A stretch of DNA of 32,451 nt, taken from SG8-30 sp964406445 (GTDB lineage: Bacteria; Pseudomonadota; Gammaproteobacteria; Steroidobacterales; Steroidobacteraceae). The position numbers were made by a program, and so were the translations under genes. Under the pieces are notes generated by a model. That model saw only the letters and a program-made list of their open reading frames with translations, was not told where the DNA came from and made no database searches. Below are positions 1 through 9,383 of this stretch, piece after piece; position 1 is the stretch's first letter, and every line of letters begins with the position of its first letter. The stretch covers positions 1 to 32,451 of the forward strand of contig CAYORU010000041.1 of assembly GCA_964406445.1 (NCBI GenBank), written 5' to 3'.

Positions 1-876
1 TTCCTGTACTGCTTCCGCGAGCGCGAGGACCTGATGGACTGCTACGAGGCGGTCTCGGGCACGCGCATGCACGCGACCTACTACCGCCCGGGCGGCGTCT
101 ACCGCGACCTGCCGGAGCGCATGCCGCAGTACCAGCCCTCGCCGTGGCGCAAGGAGAAGGACCTCGCGCGGCTCAACGAGCGGCGGTCCGGCTCGCTGCT
201 CGACTTCATCGAGGACTTCACCGACCGGTTCCCTGCCTGCGTGGACGAGTACGAGACGCTGCTCACCGACAACCGCATCTGGAAGCAGCGGACGGTGGGC
301 ATCGGCGTCGTCTCGCCCGAGCGCGCGCTGGCGCTAGGATTCACCGGGCCGATGCTCAGGGGCTCGGGGTTCGCCTGGGACCTGCGCAAGAAGCAGACCT
401 ACGCGGCCTACGGCAGCATGGATTTCGACATCCCGGTCGGCGTGAACGGCGACTGCTACGACCGCTACCTGGTGCGAATCGAAGAACTGCGCCAGTCGAA
501 CAGGATCATCCGCCAGTGCGTCGACTGGCTGCGCGCCAACCCCGGCCCGGTGATGCTCGCGGACCACAAGCTCACGCCGCCGAGCCGCGAGGACATGAAG
601 GGCGACATGGAGTCGCTGATCCACCACTTCAAGCTGTTCACCGAGGGCTACACCGTCCCGGCCGGCGAGACCTATGCCGCCGTCGAGGCCCCGAAGGGGG
701 AGTTCGGCATCTGGCTGGTGTCCGACGGCGCGAACAAGCCCTACCGCCTGAAGTGCCGCGCCCCGGGCTTCGCGCACCTCGCGGCGATGGACGAGATGGT
801 CGCGGGCCACATGCTCGCGGACGTAGTCGCCGTGATCGGCACGATGGACATCGTATTCGGGGAGATCGACCGTTGA
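1..876 (+). CDS. nuoD: NADH-quinone oxidoreductase subunit D (3' part)
   Basis: This is the C-terminal 291 codons of the 49-kDa subunit of complex I, cut by the window edge; the reading frame is open from base 1. NuoD lies in the peripheral arm and helps form the quinone-binding pocket with NuoB and NuoH. The family is clear from the early FREREDLMD stretch, the SGTRMHATYYRPGGV stretch (family form GARMHAAYFRPGGV), and the C-terminal run ending in VIGTMDIVFGEIDR. Whether it is fused to NuoC, as in enterics, cannot be told because the 5' end is missing. Its TGA stop (874-876) overlaps the TTG start of nuoE. Nothing looks broken. Confidence 0.97.
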   Translation, partial: FLYCFREREDLMDCYEAVSGTRMHATYYRPGGVYRDLPERMPQYQPSPWRKEKDLARLNERRSGSLLDFIEDFTDRFPACVDEYETLLTDNRIWKQRTVGIGVVSPERALALGFTGPMLRGSGFAWDLRKKQTYAAYGSMDFDIPVGVNGDCYDRYLVRIEELRQSNRIIRQCVDWLRANPGPVMLADHKLTPPSREDMKGDMESLIHHFKLFTEGYTVPAGETYAAVEAPKGEFGIWLVSDGANKPYRLKCRAPGFAHLAAMDEMVAGHMLADVVAVIGTMDIVFGEIDR

Positions 877-1358
877 GCGAGCTGCTGAGCGAGCACACGC
901 GCCACGAGATCGACCACTGGCTGGCGAAGTTTCCGCCGGACCGCGGGCGCTCGGCCGTGATCGCGGCGCTGCGCGCCGCGCAGCACCAGAACCAGGGCTA
1001 CCTGACCACCGAGCTGATGGACGCGGTGGCCGGCTACATCGGCCTGCCGCCGGTCCAGGTGTACGAGGTGGCGTCTTTCTACTCGATGTTCGAGACCCGG
1101 CCGGTGGGGCGCGTCCACGTGTCCGTCTGCACCAACATCAGCTGCATGCTGTGCGGCTCGGACGCGATCGTCGAGGCCGTCGAGCGCCATCTCGGCATCA
1201 AGACCGGCGAGAGCACGCCGGACGGGAAGTTCTTCCTCAAGCGTGAGGAGGAGTGCCTCGCCGCCTGCAACAACGCGCCGATGATGATGGTCGATCACGT
1301 GTACCACGAGAACCTGACGCCGGAGAAGGCGGTTCAGGTCCTCGACAGCGTGGAGTGA
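873..1358 (+). CDS. nuoE: NADH-quinone oxidoreductase subunit E
   Basis: This is the 24-kDa subunit (161 aa), a thioredoxin-fold protein carrying the [2Fe-2S] cluster N1a next to the FMN subunit NuoF. The four ligands are visible as C86 and C91 (CTNISC) and C128 and C132 (CLAAC). The same frame is open far upstream, but homology to the family begins at about SELLSEH. The TTG at 873 is the best start: it overlaps the nuoD stop (TTGA) and has GGGGAG about 7 bases upstream inside nuoD. The helical N-terminal region (residues 10-70, including YEVASFYSMF) is typical. It is translationally coupled to nuoD and followed 4 bases later by nuoF. Confidence 0.96.
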   Translation: MSELLSEHTRHEIDHWLAKFPPDRGRSAVIAALRAAQHQNQGYLTTELMDAVAGYIGLPPVQVYEVASFYSMFETRPVGRVHVSVCTNISCMLCGSDAIVEAVERHLGIKTGESTPDGKFFLKREEECLAACNNAPMMMVDHVYHENLTPEKAVQVLDSVE

Positions 1359-1362
1359 CGCC

Positions 1363-2667
1363 GTGTCCTATCCCATGAACCAGGTCGTGTTCGAGCCGCT
1401 CGCGCAGGAGCGCAGCTGGACGCTCGATGCCTACCGCCGGATCGGCGGGTACCAGGCCTGGGAGAAGATCCTGCGCGAGAAGACCCCGCCCGAGGCGATC
1501 GTCGAGGAAGTCAAGGCGTCCGGCCTGCGCGGCCGGGGCGGCGCCGGCTTCCCCACCGGCCTGAAGTGGAGCTTCATGCCGCGCAAGGCGCCCGGGCAGA
1601 AGTACGTCGTCTGCAATTCCGACGAGAGCGAGCCCGGCACCTGCCACGACCGCGACATCCTCCGCTACAACCCGCACGCGCTGATCGAGGGCATGGCGAT
1701 CGGCGGCTACGCGATGGGCGCCACGGTGGGCTACAACTACATCCGCGGCGAGTTCCTCGCCGAGCCCGTCCCGCGATTCGAGGCGGCGCTCGAGGAGGCC
1801 TACGAGGCCGGCCTGCTCGGGCGGGACATCCTCGGCTCGGGCGTCGACTTCGACCTCCACACCTTCGTCGGGGCGGGCGCCTACATCTGCGGCGAGGAGA
1901 CTGCGCTGCTCGAGTCGCTCGAGGGCAAGCAGGGCAAGCCGCGCTTCAAGCCGCCGTTCCCGGCCAATTTCGGCCTGTACGGCCGCCCGACCACGATCAA
2001 CAACACGCAGAGCTTTGCGAGCGTTCCCACCATCCTCAGGAAGGGCGCCAAGTGGTTCGCGGACCTCGGCACGGGCAACGCGGGCGGCACGGTCATCTTC
2101 TCGGTGTCGGGGCACGTGAAGCGGCCGGGCAATTACGAGCTGCCGCTCGGCATCCCGTTCAAGGACCTGCTCGAGATCTCGGGCGGCATTCGCGACGGGC
2201 GCCGGCTGAAGGCCGTGATCCCCGGCGGGTCCTCGGTGCCGGTGCTGCCCGCGGAGAAGATCATGGGCTGCAACATGGACTACGACTCGCTGCGCGCGGC
2301 GGGCTCGGCGGTGGGCTCGGCGGCCGTGATCGTGATGGACGAGACCACCTGCATGGTGCGGGTGCTCGAGCGGATCTCGCGCTTCTACAAGGCCGAGTCC
2401 TGCGGCCAGTGCACGCCCTGCCGCGAGGGCACGGGCTGGATGAACCGCGTGGTGCGCCGCATCCTCGCCGGAGACGGCAGGCGCGAGGACATCGACCTGC
2501 TGGTGGGCGTCGCGAACCAGATCGAGGGCCACACGATCTGCGCGCTGGGCGACGCCGCCGCCTGGCCGGTGCAGAGCTTCGTCCGGCACTTCCGCCACGA
2601 GTTCGAGTACATGATCGCGAACGGCGGCCGGAGCATCGTCGATTCCAGTCCCCGCGAGGCGGCCTGA
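1363..2667 (+). CDS. nuoF: NADH-quinone oxidoreductase subunit F
   Basis: This is the 51-kDa subunit (434 aa), which binds NADH and FMN and holds [4Fe-4S] cluster N3, the electron entry point of complex I. The FMN/NADH glycine-rich motif GRGGAGFPTG is at residues 57-66, followed by the conserved DESEPGTC. The N3 ligands are C347, C350 and C353 (CGQCTPC) and C393 (ICALGD). The GTG at 1363 is preferred because GGAG at 1352-1355 lies at good spacing; an in-frame ATG at 1375 is the alternative. Length is normal for the family. It sits between nuoE and nuoG in the canonical order. Confidence 0.97.
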   Translation: MSYPMNQVVFEPLAQERSWTLDAYRRIGGYQAWEKILREKTPPEAIVEEVKASGLRGRGGAGFPTGLKWSFMPRKAPGQKYVVCNSDESEPGTCHDRDILRYNPHALIEGMAIGGYAMGATVGYNYIRGEFLAEPVPRFEAALEEAYEAGLLGRDILGSGVDFDLHTFVGAGAYICGEETALLESLEGKQGKPRFKPPFPANFGLYGRPTTINNTQSFASVPTILRKGAKWFADLGTGNAGGTVIFSVSGHVKRPGNYELPLGIPFKDLLEISGGIRDGRRLKAVIPGGSSVPVLPAEKIMGCNMDYDSLRAAGSAVGSAAVIVMDETTCMVRVLERISRFYKAESCGQCTPCREGTGWMNRVVRRILAGDGRREDIDLLVGVANQIEGHTICALGDAAAWPVQSFVRHFRHEFEYMIANGGRSIVDSSPREAA

Positions 2668-2695
2668 ATCCGCCCCCACCCGGTGAATCCATCGC

Positions 2696-4864
2696 ATGAC
2701 TGAAGACCTGGTCAACATCGAAGTCGACGGCCGGCCGCTGAAGGCGCGCAGGGGCCAGATGCTCATCCAGGCGACCGACGCCGAGGGCATCTACGTGCCG
2801 CGCTTCTGCTACCACGAGAAGCTGTCGGTGGCGGCCAACTGCCGCATGTGCCTGGTCGAGGTCGAGAAGGCGCCCAAGCCGCTGCCCGCCTGCGCGACGC
2901 CGGTGACCGAGGGCATGAAGGCCTTCACGCGCTCTCCGAAGGCCATCGCCGCGCAGAAGGCGACGATGGAATTCCTGCTGATCAACCATCCGCTCGACTG
3001 CCCGATCTGTGACCAGGGCGGGGAGTGCGAGCTGCAGGACCTCGCGCAGGGCTTCGGCAGCTCGGTGTCGCGCTTCGACGAGCGCAAGCGCGTGGTCAAG
3101 GACAAGAACCTCGGCCCGCTCATCAGCACCGACATGACGCGCTGCATCCACTGCACGCGCTGCGTCCGCTTCACCGCGGAGATCGCCGGCAAGCAGGAAC
3201 TCGGCACGACCGGCCGCGGCGAGAGCATGGAGATCGGCACCTGGATCGAGCGCGCGGTCGAGCACGAGCTTTCCGGCAACGTGATCGACCTGTGCCCGGT
3301 CGGCGCGCTGAATTCGAAGCCGTTCCGGCACCGCGGCCGTTCCTGGGAGATGACCCAGCACGAGCTGGTTTCGCCGCACGACGGCGTAGGCTCGAACCTC
3401 TTCGGCCACGTGCTGCGCGGCGAGCTGATGCGCGTCGTTCCGAGGACGAACGAGGCGATCAACGAGACCTGGATCGCCGACCGCGACCGATTCTCCTACG
3501 AGGGCGTCTACGCGGCCGACCGGCTGCGCTCGCCGATGCTGAAGCGCGACGGCGAGTGGCGCGAGGCTTCCTGGGAGGAAGCCCTGACCACGGCCGCCCA
3601 GGGGCTCAAGGACCTGATCGCCCGCGAGGGCGGGACGGCAGTCGGCGTGCTCGGCTCGCCGGGCGCGACCCTCGAGGAACTCCACCTGCTCGCGCAGCTC
3701 GCGCGCGGCGCGGGCTGCCCGAACGTGGACACGCGGTTGCGCCAGACGGATTTCCGCGGCCAGGACGCCGATCCGGCGGTCCCTGGCCTCGGCATGGCGA
3801 TCGCGGACATCGACGGTCTCGCCGCGTTGCTCGTGGTCGGCAGCCAGCTGCGGGACGAGGCTCCGATCCTCGCCCACCGGGTGCGCAAGGCGGCCGTGCG
3901 CGGACGCGCCCGGGTGAGCTTCGTCAACCCCGGGCGGCACGAGTGGCTGTTCCCGGTCGCCCACGAGATCGCCTGCGGCGACGACGGCCTGCTCGGCGAG
4001 CTGGCGGCGCTGCTGCGGGCCGCCTCCGAAGCCGCCGGCCGCACGCTGCCCGCCACGGTCGCCCGGATCGCCGCGGCTGCGGCGCCGGCCGAGACCCATC
4101 GCGACATCGTCGCGGCGCTGGCAGGCGAGGGCGCTCGCGCGATCCTGCTGGGGGCGGTGGCCATGCGGCACCCGGCCTGGGCCGACCTGCGCGACGCGGC
4201 GGCGGCGCTCGCCGCGCTGACCGGCGCGAAGCTCTCGCTGCTGCCCGAGGGCGCCAACGCGGCGGGCGCCGCGCTCGCCGGCGCGCTGCCGCACCGCGGC
4301 CCCGCCGGCGCGAAGGTGGAGCCCGGCCTCGACGTGGGCGCGATGCTCGAGCGTCCGTTGCCCGGCTACCTGCTGTTCGGCGCGATCGAGCCGGAGGCGG
4401 ATATCCTGGCGCCGGACGCGATGGAGTCGCTGCGCGGCGCCCGGCTGGTTGTCGCCGCAACTCCCTATGTGTCGGAATCGCTCAAGTCCCTGGCGCACGT
4501 GCTGCTGCCGATCGGCACCTTCGCCGAGACCTCGGGCACCTACGTCAACGTGGAGGGCCGGTGGCAGAGCTTTGCCGGCTGCATCCGTCCGCTGGGCGAG
4601 GCCCGTCCGGGCTGGAAGGTGCTGCGAGTGCTCGGGAACCTGCTCGGACTCGAGGGCTTCGACTACGACTCCACGGAACAGGTGCGAGAGGAACTGCGCC
4701 GGCGCACCCCTGGCGATGCGCCGCCGCCGGCGGCGCGTGAAGTGGGGCAGGGCCCGCGCGGGGCCGTCCCGCCCGTGTACCTGTACGCCCTGGACGCCAT
4801 CGTGCGCCGCGCGCCGGCCCTGCAGGCCGCGGGCGCGCCCGCGCGCCGGTCGGCCGGGGCCTGA
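2696..4864 (+). CDS. nuoG: NADH-quinone oxidoreductase subunit G
   Basis: This is the 75-kDa iron-sulfur subunit (722 aa), which wires electrons from NuoE/F toward NuoI. The N-terminal ferredoxin-like domain has [2Fe-2S] ligands C38, C49, C52 and C66. The His-Cys3 cluster N5 has H98, C102, C105 and C111. Cluster N4 uses C150, C153, C156 and C200. The C-terminal two thirds is a molybdopterin-oxidoreductase-like fold without cofactor function, as usual in NuoG. I see none of the extra cysteines of the N7 cluster present in some NuoG proteins. It is somewhat shorter than many proteobacterial NuoG proteins, with Ala/Gly-rich sequence in the distal half. The ATG at 2696 follows a 28-base gap after nuoF. 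Confidence 0.96.
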   Translation: MTEDLVNIEVDGRPLKARRGQMLIQATDAEGIYVPRFCYHEKLSVAANCRMCLVEVEKAPKPLPACATPVTEGMKAFTRSPKAIAAQKATMEFLLINHPLDCPICDQGGECELQDLAQGFGSSVSRFDERKRVVKDKNLGPLISTDMTRCIHCTRCVRFTAEIAGKQELGTTGRGESMEIGTWIERAVEHELSGNVIDLCPVGALNSKPFRHRGRSWEMTQHELVSPHDGVGSNLFGHVLRGELMRVVPRTNEAINETWIADRDRFSYEGVYAADRLRSPMLKRDGEWREASWEEALTTAAQGLKDLIAREGGTAVGVLGSPGATLEELHLLAQLARGAGCPNVDTRLRQTDFRGQDADPAVPGLGMAIADIDGLAALLVVGSQLRDEAPILAHRVRKAAVRGRARVSFVNPGRHEWLFPVAHEIACGDDGLLGELAALLRAASEAAGRTLPATVARIAAAAAPAETHRDIVAALAGEGARAILLGAVAMRHPAWADLRDAAAALAALTGAKLSLLPEGANAAGAALAGALPHRGPAGAKVEPGLDVGAMLERPLPGYLLFGAIEPEADILAPDAMESLRGARLVVAATPYVSESLKSLAHVLLPIGTFAETSGTYVNVEGRWQSFAGCIRPLGEARPGWKVLRVLGNLLGLEGFDYDSTEQVREELRRRTPGDAPPPAAREVGQGPRGAVPPVYLYALDAIVRRAPALQAAGAPARRSAGA

Positions 4865-4875
4865 GGGGACGCCGC

Positions 4876-5949
4876 GTGGACAACCTCGTCGCCCTGTGGA
4901 CCGGACTGGCGCCCGAGGCGCAACAGCTGATCGTGACGACGCTGCAGATCGTCGGCGTCATGCTCGCGGTGGTCATCTGCGTGGCCTTCCTGACGCTGGC
5001 CGAGCGCAAGGTGATCGGCTTCATGCAGCTGCGGCACGGGCCGAACCGGATCGCGATCTTCGGCCTGCCCTTCCTGCGCGGCGTCGCCCAGCCCTTCGCG
5101 GACGTGATCAAGCTGCTCCTGAAGGAAATCCTGGTGCCCGCGGCGGCGGACAAGAAGCTTTTCGTGCTCGCGCCGCTGATCGTCCTGGTGCCCGCGCTCG
5201 CCGCCTGGGCGGTCATCCCGCTCTCGCCGGAGTTCGTGCTGGCCGACATCAACGCCGGGCTGCTGTACGTGCTGGCGCTGACCTCGCTCGGCGTCTACGG
5301 GGTGATCCTCGCCGGCTGGGCGGCGAACTCCAAATACGCGTTCCTGGGCGCGATGCGTTCGGCGGCCCAGATGGTGGCCTACGAGATCGCGATGGGCTTC
5401 GCGCTGGTGGGCGTCCTGATGGCCGCCGGCAGCCTCAACCTCGGCGACATCGTGCGCTCGCAGCAGGGCGGCCTGCTCGCCTGGCACTGGTTCTGGCTGT
5501 TCCCGCTGTTCGTGGTCTATTTCATCTCTGGAATCGCCGAGACGAACCGCGCGCCCTTCGACGTCGCCGAGGGCGAGTCGGAGATCGTCGCCGGCTTCCA
5601 CGTCGAGTACTCGGGCGCGGCCTTCGCCACGCTGTTCGCGCTGCCCGAGTACGCGAACATGATCCTGGTCGCGACGCTCGCGGCGCTGATGTTCCTCGGC
5701 GGCTGGCTCTCGCCCTTCGAGGGCTACGTGCCCGACGGCTGGCCGCTGGCCGCGCCGTCGTTCTTCTGGCTGTTCCTGAAGGTCGGCCTGCTGCTGTTCG
5801 TGTTCCTGTGGATCAGGGCCACCTTCCCGCGCTACCGCTACGACCAGATCATGCGCCTCGGCTGGAAGGTGCTGATCCCGGTGACGCTGGTGTGGATCGC
5901 CGTCGAGGCGGTGATGGCCTGGTACGGGATCGGACCCTGGGGCCGCTAG
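4876..5949 (+). CDS. nuoH: NADH-quinone oxidoreductase subunit H
   Basis: This membrane subunit (357 aa) anchors the peripheral arm and forms the quinone access channel. Diagnostic stretches are ERKVIGFMQLRHGPNR near the N-terminus and the acidic loop around AETNRAPFDVAEGESE, both hallmarks of ND1/NuoH. About eight hydrophobic segments are visible, in line with the family. The start is the GTG at 4876, with GAGGGG (4863-4868) 7 bases upstream, immediately after the nuoG stop. It is followed 9 bases later by nuoI. Confidence 0.97.
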   Translation: MDNLVALWTGLAPEAQQLIVTTLQIVGVMLAVVICVAFLTLAERKVIGFMQLRHGPNRIAIFGLPFLRGVAQPFADVIKLLLKEILVPAAADKKLFVLAPLIVLVPALAAWAVIPLSPEFVLADINAGLLYVLALTSLGVYGVILAGWAANSKYAFLGAMRSAAQMVAYEIAMGFALVGVLMAAGSLNLGDIVRSQQGGLLAWHWFWLFPLFVVYFISGIAETNRAPFDVAEGESEIVAGFHVEYSGAAFATLFALPEYANMILVATLAALMFLGGWLSPFEGYVPDGWPLAAPSFFWLFLKVGLLLFVFLWIRATFPRYRYDQIMRLGWKVLIPVTLVWIAVEAVMAWYGIGPWGR

Positions 5950-5958
5950 GGCGAGGCG

Positions 5959-6447
5959 ATGAACCGCATACGAAGCCTGTTCAAGACGTTCTTCCTGACC
6001 GAGCTGCTGGTCGGCATGTCGGTGACCGGCCGGCAGCTGTTCGCCCGCAAGGTCACCATCCGCTACCCGGAGGAGAAGGCGCCGCAGTCGCCGCGCTTCC
6101 GCGGGCTGCACGCCCTGCGGCGCTACCCGAACGGGCAGGAGCGCTGCATCGCCTGCAAGCTCTGCGAGGCCGTCTGCCCCGCGCTCGCCATCACCATCGA
6201 CTCCGACGTCTCCGCCGACGGAACCCGCCGCACGACCCGCTACGACATCGACCTGTTCAAGTGCATCTACTGCGGCTTCTGCGAGGAAGCCTGCCCGGTG
6301 GACGCGATCGTCGAGACCCGGATCCACGAATACCACATGGAGAACCGGGGGGAGAACATCATGACCAAGGACAAGCTCCTCGCGATCGGCGAGCGCTACG
6401 AGGCGATGATCGCGGCCGACAAGGCGGCCGACGCCCGTTACCGTTGA
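5959..6447 (+). CDS. nuoI: NADH-quinone oxidoreductase subunit I
   Basis: This is the 23-kDa ferredoxin-type subunit (162 aa), holding clusters N6a and N6b that pass electrons to N2 in NuoB. Two CxxCxxCxxxCP motifs are intact: C63, C66, C69, C73 and C102, C105, C108, C112. The N-terminal amphipathic region (FKTFFLTELLVGM) is the usual membrane-contact helix. The C-terminus contains the conserved HEYHMENRGENI. The ATG at 5959 follows GGCGAGG at a short distance. Length and order are canonical. Confidence 0.97.
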   Translation: MNRIRSLFKTFFLTELLVGMSVTGRQLFARKVTIRYPEEKAPQSPRFRGLHALRRYPNGQERCIACKLCEAVCPALAITIDSDVSADGTRRTTRYDIDLFKCIYCGFCEEACPVDAIVETRIHEYHMENRGENIMTKDKLLAIGERYEAMIAADKAADARYR

Positions 6448-6460
6448 GAGGCCCGGCAAG

Positions 6461-7063
6461 GTGCTGATCGAAATCCTCTTCTACGCCTTCGCGGCGGTGC
6501 TCGTCGGCGCCGCGATCGGAGTCGTGACCGCCCGCAACCCCGTGCACTCGGTGCTGTTCCTGGTGCTGTGCTTCTTCAACAGCGCCGTGCTCTGGCTGCT
6601 GATCGAGGCCGAGTTCCTCGCCATCGTGCTCGTGCTGGTCTACGTCGGCGCCGTCATGGTGCTGTTCCTGTTCGTGGTGATGATGCTGGACCTGAACCTG
6701 GAGAAGCTTCGCGAGGGCTTCGTCCGGAACGCGCCGCTCGGGATCCTGATCGCGCTGATCGTGGTGATCGAGCTCTACTACGTGCTCTGGGTCAAGCGCC
6801 TCGGCGTCGACGTGACCGGCGGCGTCGCGCCGCTGCCGGAGGGCTACAGCAACACCGAGGCGATCGGGGCCGTCCTGTACACGGAGTACGTCTACCCGTT
6901 CCAGCTGGCGGCGGTCGTGCTGCTGATCGCCATCGTCGCGGCCATCGCGCTGACCATGCGCCGCCGGCCGGGCCTCAAGACGCAGGACGTCTCGGCGCAG
7001 GTCGCGGTCCGCCGGCAGGACCGCGTACGGCTGGTCAAGGTCGAGCCGGAGGGGGAGCAGTGA
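6461..7063 (+). CDS. nuoJ: NADH-quinone oxidoreductase subunit J
   Basis: This is membrane subunit J (200 aa, ND6-like), between the NuoH-proximal and antiporter-like parts of the membrane arm. Five hydrophobic segments are visible; the conserved third-helix region reads VYVGAVMVLFLFVVMML. The C-terminal tail is basic and cytoplasmic. The start is the GTG at 6461, with GAGAGG (6446-6451) 9 bases upstream. The TGA stop overlaps the nuoK start by 4 bases (GTGA), so the two are probably translationally coupled. Confidence 0.95.
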   Translation: MLIEILFYAFAAVLVGAAIGVVTARNPVHSVLFLVLCFFNSAVLWLLIEAEFLAIVLVLVYVGAVMVLFLFVVMMLDLNLEKLREGFVRNAPLGILIALIVVIELYYVLWVKRLGVDVTGGVAPLPEGYSNTEAIGAVLYTEYVYPFQLAAVVLLIAIVAAIALTMRRRPGLKTQDVSAQVAVRRQDRVRLVKVEPEGEQ

Positions 7064-7365
7064 TCACCCTGCCGCACTACCTCCTGCTCGCAGGCGTCCT
7101 CTTCGCCATCGCGGTGGCGGGGATCTTCCTGAACCGGAAGAACGTGATCGTGCTGCTGATGTGCATCGAGCTGATGCTGCTGGCGGTGAACTTCAACTTC
7201 GTGGCGTTCTCGCGCTTCCTCGGCGACCTCGATGGGCAGATCTTCGTGTTCTTCATCCTGACCGTCGCCGCGGCGGAGGCCGCGATCGGGCTGGCCATCC
7301 TGGTCGTGCTGTTCCGCGAGCGGCGCAGCATCAACGTCGAGGAACTCGACGCGATGAAGGGCTGA
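7060..7365 (+). CDS. nuoK: NADH-quinone oxidoreductase subunit K
   Basis: This small membrane subunit (101 aa, ND4L-like) has three transmembrane helices and is related to MrpC of Na+/H+ antiporters. It carries the conserved membrane glutamates in LLMCIELMLLAVN and in the segment VAAAEAAIGLAILV, both used for proton translocation in the family. The GTG at 7060 gives the standard length and follows GGGGGAG (7051-7057) within the nuoJ tail. The frame is open further upstream, but that sequence is a shadow of nuoJ and has no family similarity. One base separates it from nuoL. Confidence 0.96.
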   Translation: MITLPHYLLLAGVLFAIAVAGIFLNRKNVIVLLMCIELMLLAVNFNFVAFSRFLGDLDGQIFVFFILTVAAAEAAIGLAILVVLFRERRSINVEELDAMKG

Positions 7366-7366
7366 C

Positions 7367-9325
7367 ATGGCGATGGAACAGGTCTACCTCGCGATCGTGC
7401 TCGCGCCGCTGCTGGCGGCGATCGTCGCCGGCTTCGGCGGCCGCGTGATCGGCCGCACCGCCTCGCACCTGGTGTGCATCCTCGGCGTGGCGCTGTCCTT
7501 CGCACTGTCCGCCTGGGTGCTCAAGCTGCTGCTCGTCGACGGCATGGCGCCCTTCAACGGCACCGTCTACGTCTGGGGCCTGAGCGACGGCATCCAGATG
7601 GAGGTCGGCTTCCTGGTGGACAACCTGTCCGCCCTGATGATGACCGTGGTGACGTTCGTTTCGCTGATGGTGCACGTCTACACCATCGGCTACATGCACG
7701 AGGATCCCGGCTACCAGCGTTTCTTCGCGTACATCTCGCTGTTCACGTTCGCGATGCTCATGCTGGTGATGTCGAACAACTACCTCCAGCTGTTCTTCGG
7801 CTGGGAGGCCGTGGGCCTGGTCTCCTACCTGCTGATCGGCTTCTGGTACAAGCGGCCGACGGCGATCTTCGCGAACTACAAGGCCTTCCTCGTCAACCGG
7901 GTCGGCGACTTCGGCTTCATCATCGGCATCGCCGGCATCGCCTACTACACCGGCACGCTGGACTACGCGGAGTCTTTCGCGCGGCTGGACTCGATTGCCG
8001 GCGAGCGCCTCGCGACCTTTCCGGGGGACACCACCGGGGCGGCCAAGCTGATCTGCATCGCGCTGTTCATCGGCGCCATGGGCAAGTCGGCGCAGGTGCC
8101 GCTGCACGTATGGCTGCCCGACTCCATGGAAGGCCCGACCCCGATCTCGGCGCTGATACACGCCGCGACCATGGTGACGGCGGGCATCTTCATGGTGGCG
8201 CGGCTGTCGCCGGTCTTCGAGATGTCGCCTGAGGCGCTGTCCTTCATCCTGATCATCGGCGCGACGACCGCGCTGTTCATGGGCCTGCTAGGCCTGGTCA
8301 ACAACGACATCAAGCGCGTGGTCGCCTATTCGACCCTGTCGCAGCTCGGCTACATGACCGTGGCGCTCGGCGCCGGCGCTTACGGCGCGGGCATCTTCCA
8401 CCTCATGACCCACGCCTTCTTCAAGGCCTTGCTGTTCCTGGCCGCCGGCTCGGTGATCATCGCCATGCACCACGAGCAGGACATGCGCCGCATGGGCGGG
8501 CTGCGCAAGTACATGCCGGTCACCTACTGGACGGCGCTGGTCGGCTCGCTGGCGCTGATCGGGTTCCCGGGCCTGTCCGGCTTCTTCTCGAAGGACCTGA
8601 TCATCGAGGCGGTGCACGCGTCGAAGGTCGAGGGCGCGACCTATGCGTACTGGTGCGTGCTGCTCGGCGTGTTCGTGACGGCCTTGTACAGCTTCCGCCT
8701 GGTGTTCCTGACCTTCCACGGGCGGGAGCGCATGGACGAGCACACCCGCGAGCACCTGCACGAGAGTCCGTGGGTGGTCACCCTGCCGCTGGTCGCCCTC
8801 GCGGTGCCCTCGCTCGCCATCGGCTGGCTCAGCATCGGGCCGGTGGTCTTCGGCGGCTTCTTCGACGGCGCGATCCTGCACTCGCCGGAAGGACCGCTGG
8901 CCGAGCTCGCGGCAAGTTTCCACGGACCGGCGGCCTTCGTCCTGCACGCGGCCGCGGCCCCGGCGACCTGGCTGGCGGCAGCCGGCGTGCTGACGGCGTG
9001 GTTCCTCTACCTGCGCCGTCCGGACATCCCGGACATGCTGCAGGCGCGCTTCGCCGTTCTCTACAAGGTACTCGACAACAAGTACTACTTCGACTGGTTC
9101 AACGAGAACGTGGTCGCCGCGGCGGCCCGCAGCCTCGGCGGCAAGCTGTGGAAGCGAGGCGACGAGACCGTGATCGACGGCTGGCTCGTGAACGGCACCG
9201 CCCGGCTCGTCGGCGCCTTCGCCGGCACGGTGCGCCACGTGCAGTCAGGCTACCTGTATCACTACGCCTTCGCGATGATCATCGGCCTCGCGCTGTGCCT
9301 CGGCTGGCTGCTGATCGGGAGCTGA
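7367..9325 (+). CDS. nuoL: NADH-quinone oxidoreductase subunit L
   Basis: This is the distal antiporter-like subunit (652 aa, ND5-like), with the long lateral helix at its C-terminus. Family signatures include FFGWEAVGLVSYLLIGFW, with the conserved channel glutamate, and KSAQVPLHVWLPDSMEGP followed by HAATMVTAGIFMV, with the conserved lysine and histidine. A further run, THAFFKALLFLAAGSVI, holds the central lysine. It is related to MrpA-type subunits. The ATG at 7367 lies one base after the nuoK stop. Length is within the normal range. Confidence 0.97.
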   Translation: MAMEQVYLAIVLAPLLAAIVAGFGGRVIGRTASHLVCILGVALSFALSAWVLKLLLVDGMAPFNGTVYVWGLSDGIQMEVGFLVDNLSALMMTVVTFVSLMVHVYTIGYMHEDPGYQRFFAYISLFTFAMLMLVMSNNYLQLFFGWEAVGLVSYLLIGFWYKRPTAIFANYKAFLVNRVGDFGFIIGIAGIAYYTGTLDYAESFARLDSIAGERLATFPGDTTGAAKLICIALFIGAMGKSAQVPLHVWLPDSMEGPTPISALIHAATMVTAGIFMVARLSPVFEMSPEALSFILIIGATTALFMGLLGLVNNDIKRVVAYSTLSQLGYMTVALGAGAYGAGIFHLMTHAFFKALLFLAAGSVIIAMHHEQDMRRMGGLRKYMPVTYWTALVGSLALIGFPGLSGFFSKDLIIEAVHASKVEGATYAYWCVLLGVFVTALYSFRLVFLTFHGRERMDEHTREHLHESPWVVTLPLVALAVPSLAIGWLSIGPVVFGGFFDGAILHSPEGPLAELAASFHGPAAFVLHAAAAPATWLAAAGVLTAWFLYLRRPDIPDMLQARFAVLYKVLDNKYYFDWFNENVVAAAARSLGGKLWKRGDETVIDGWLVNGTARLVGAFAGTVRHVQSGYLYHYAFAMIIGLALCLGWLLIGS

Positions 9326-9383
9326 ACGTGCCGGACACCTCGAAAGACCGCCGCAGGCAGCGGCCCCGCGGGCGCCCCCGGAC

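Noticed and set aside
2261..4498. Very long open frame on the - strand opposite nuoF-nuoG (about 745 codons)
   Set aside because: It mirrors well-supported iron-sulfur genes, is Arg/Ala/Asp-rich with no recognisable domain, and is expected from high-GC codon bias.
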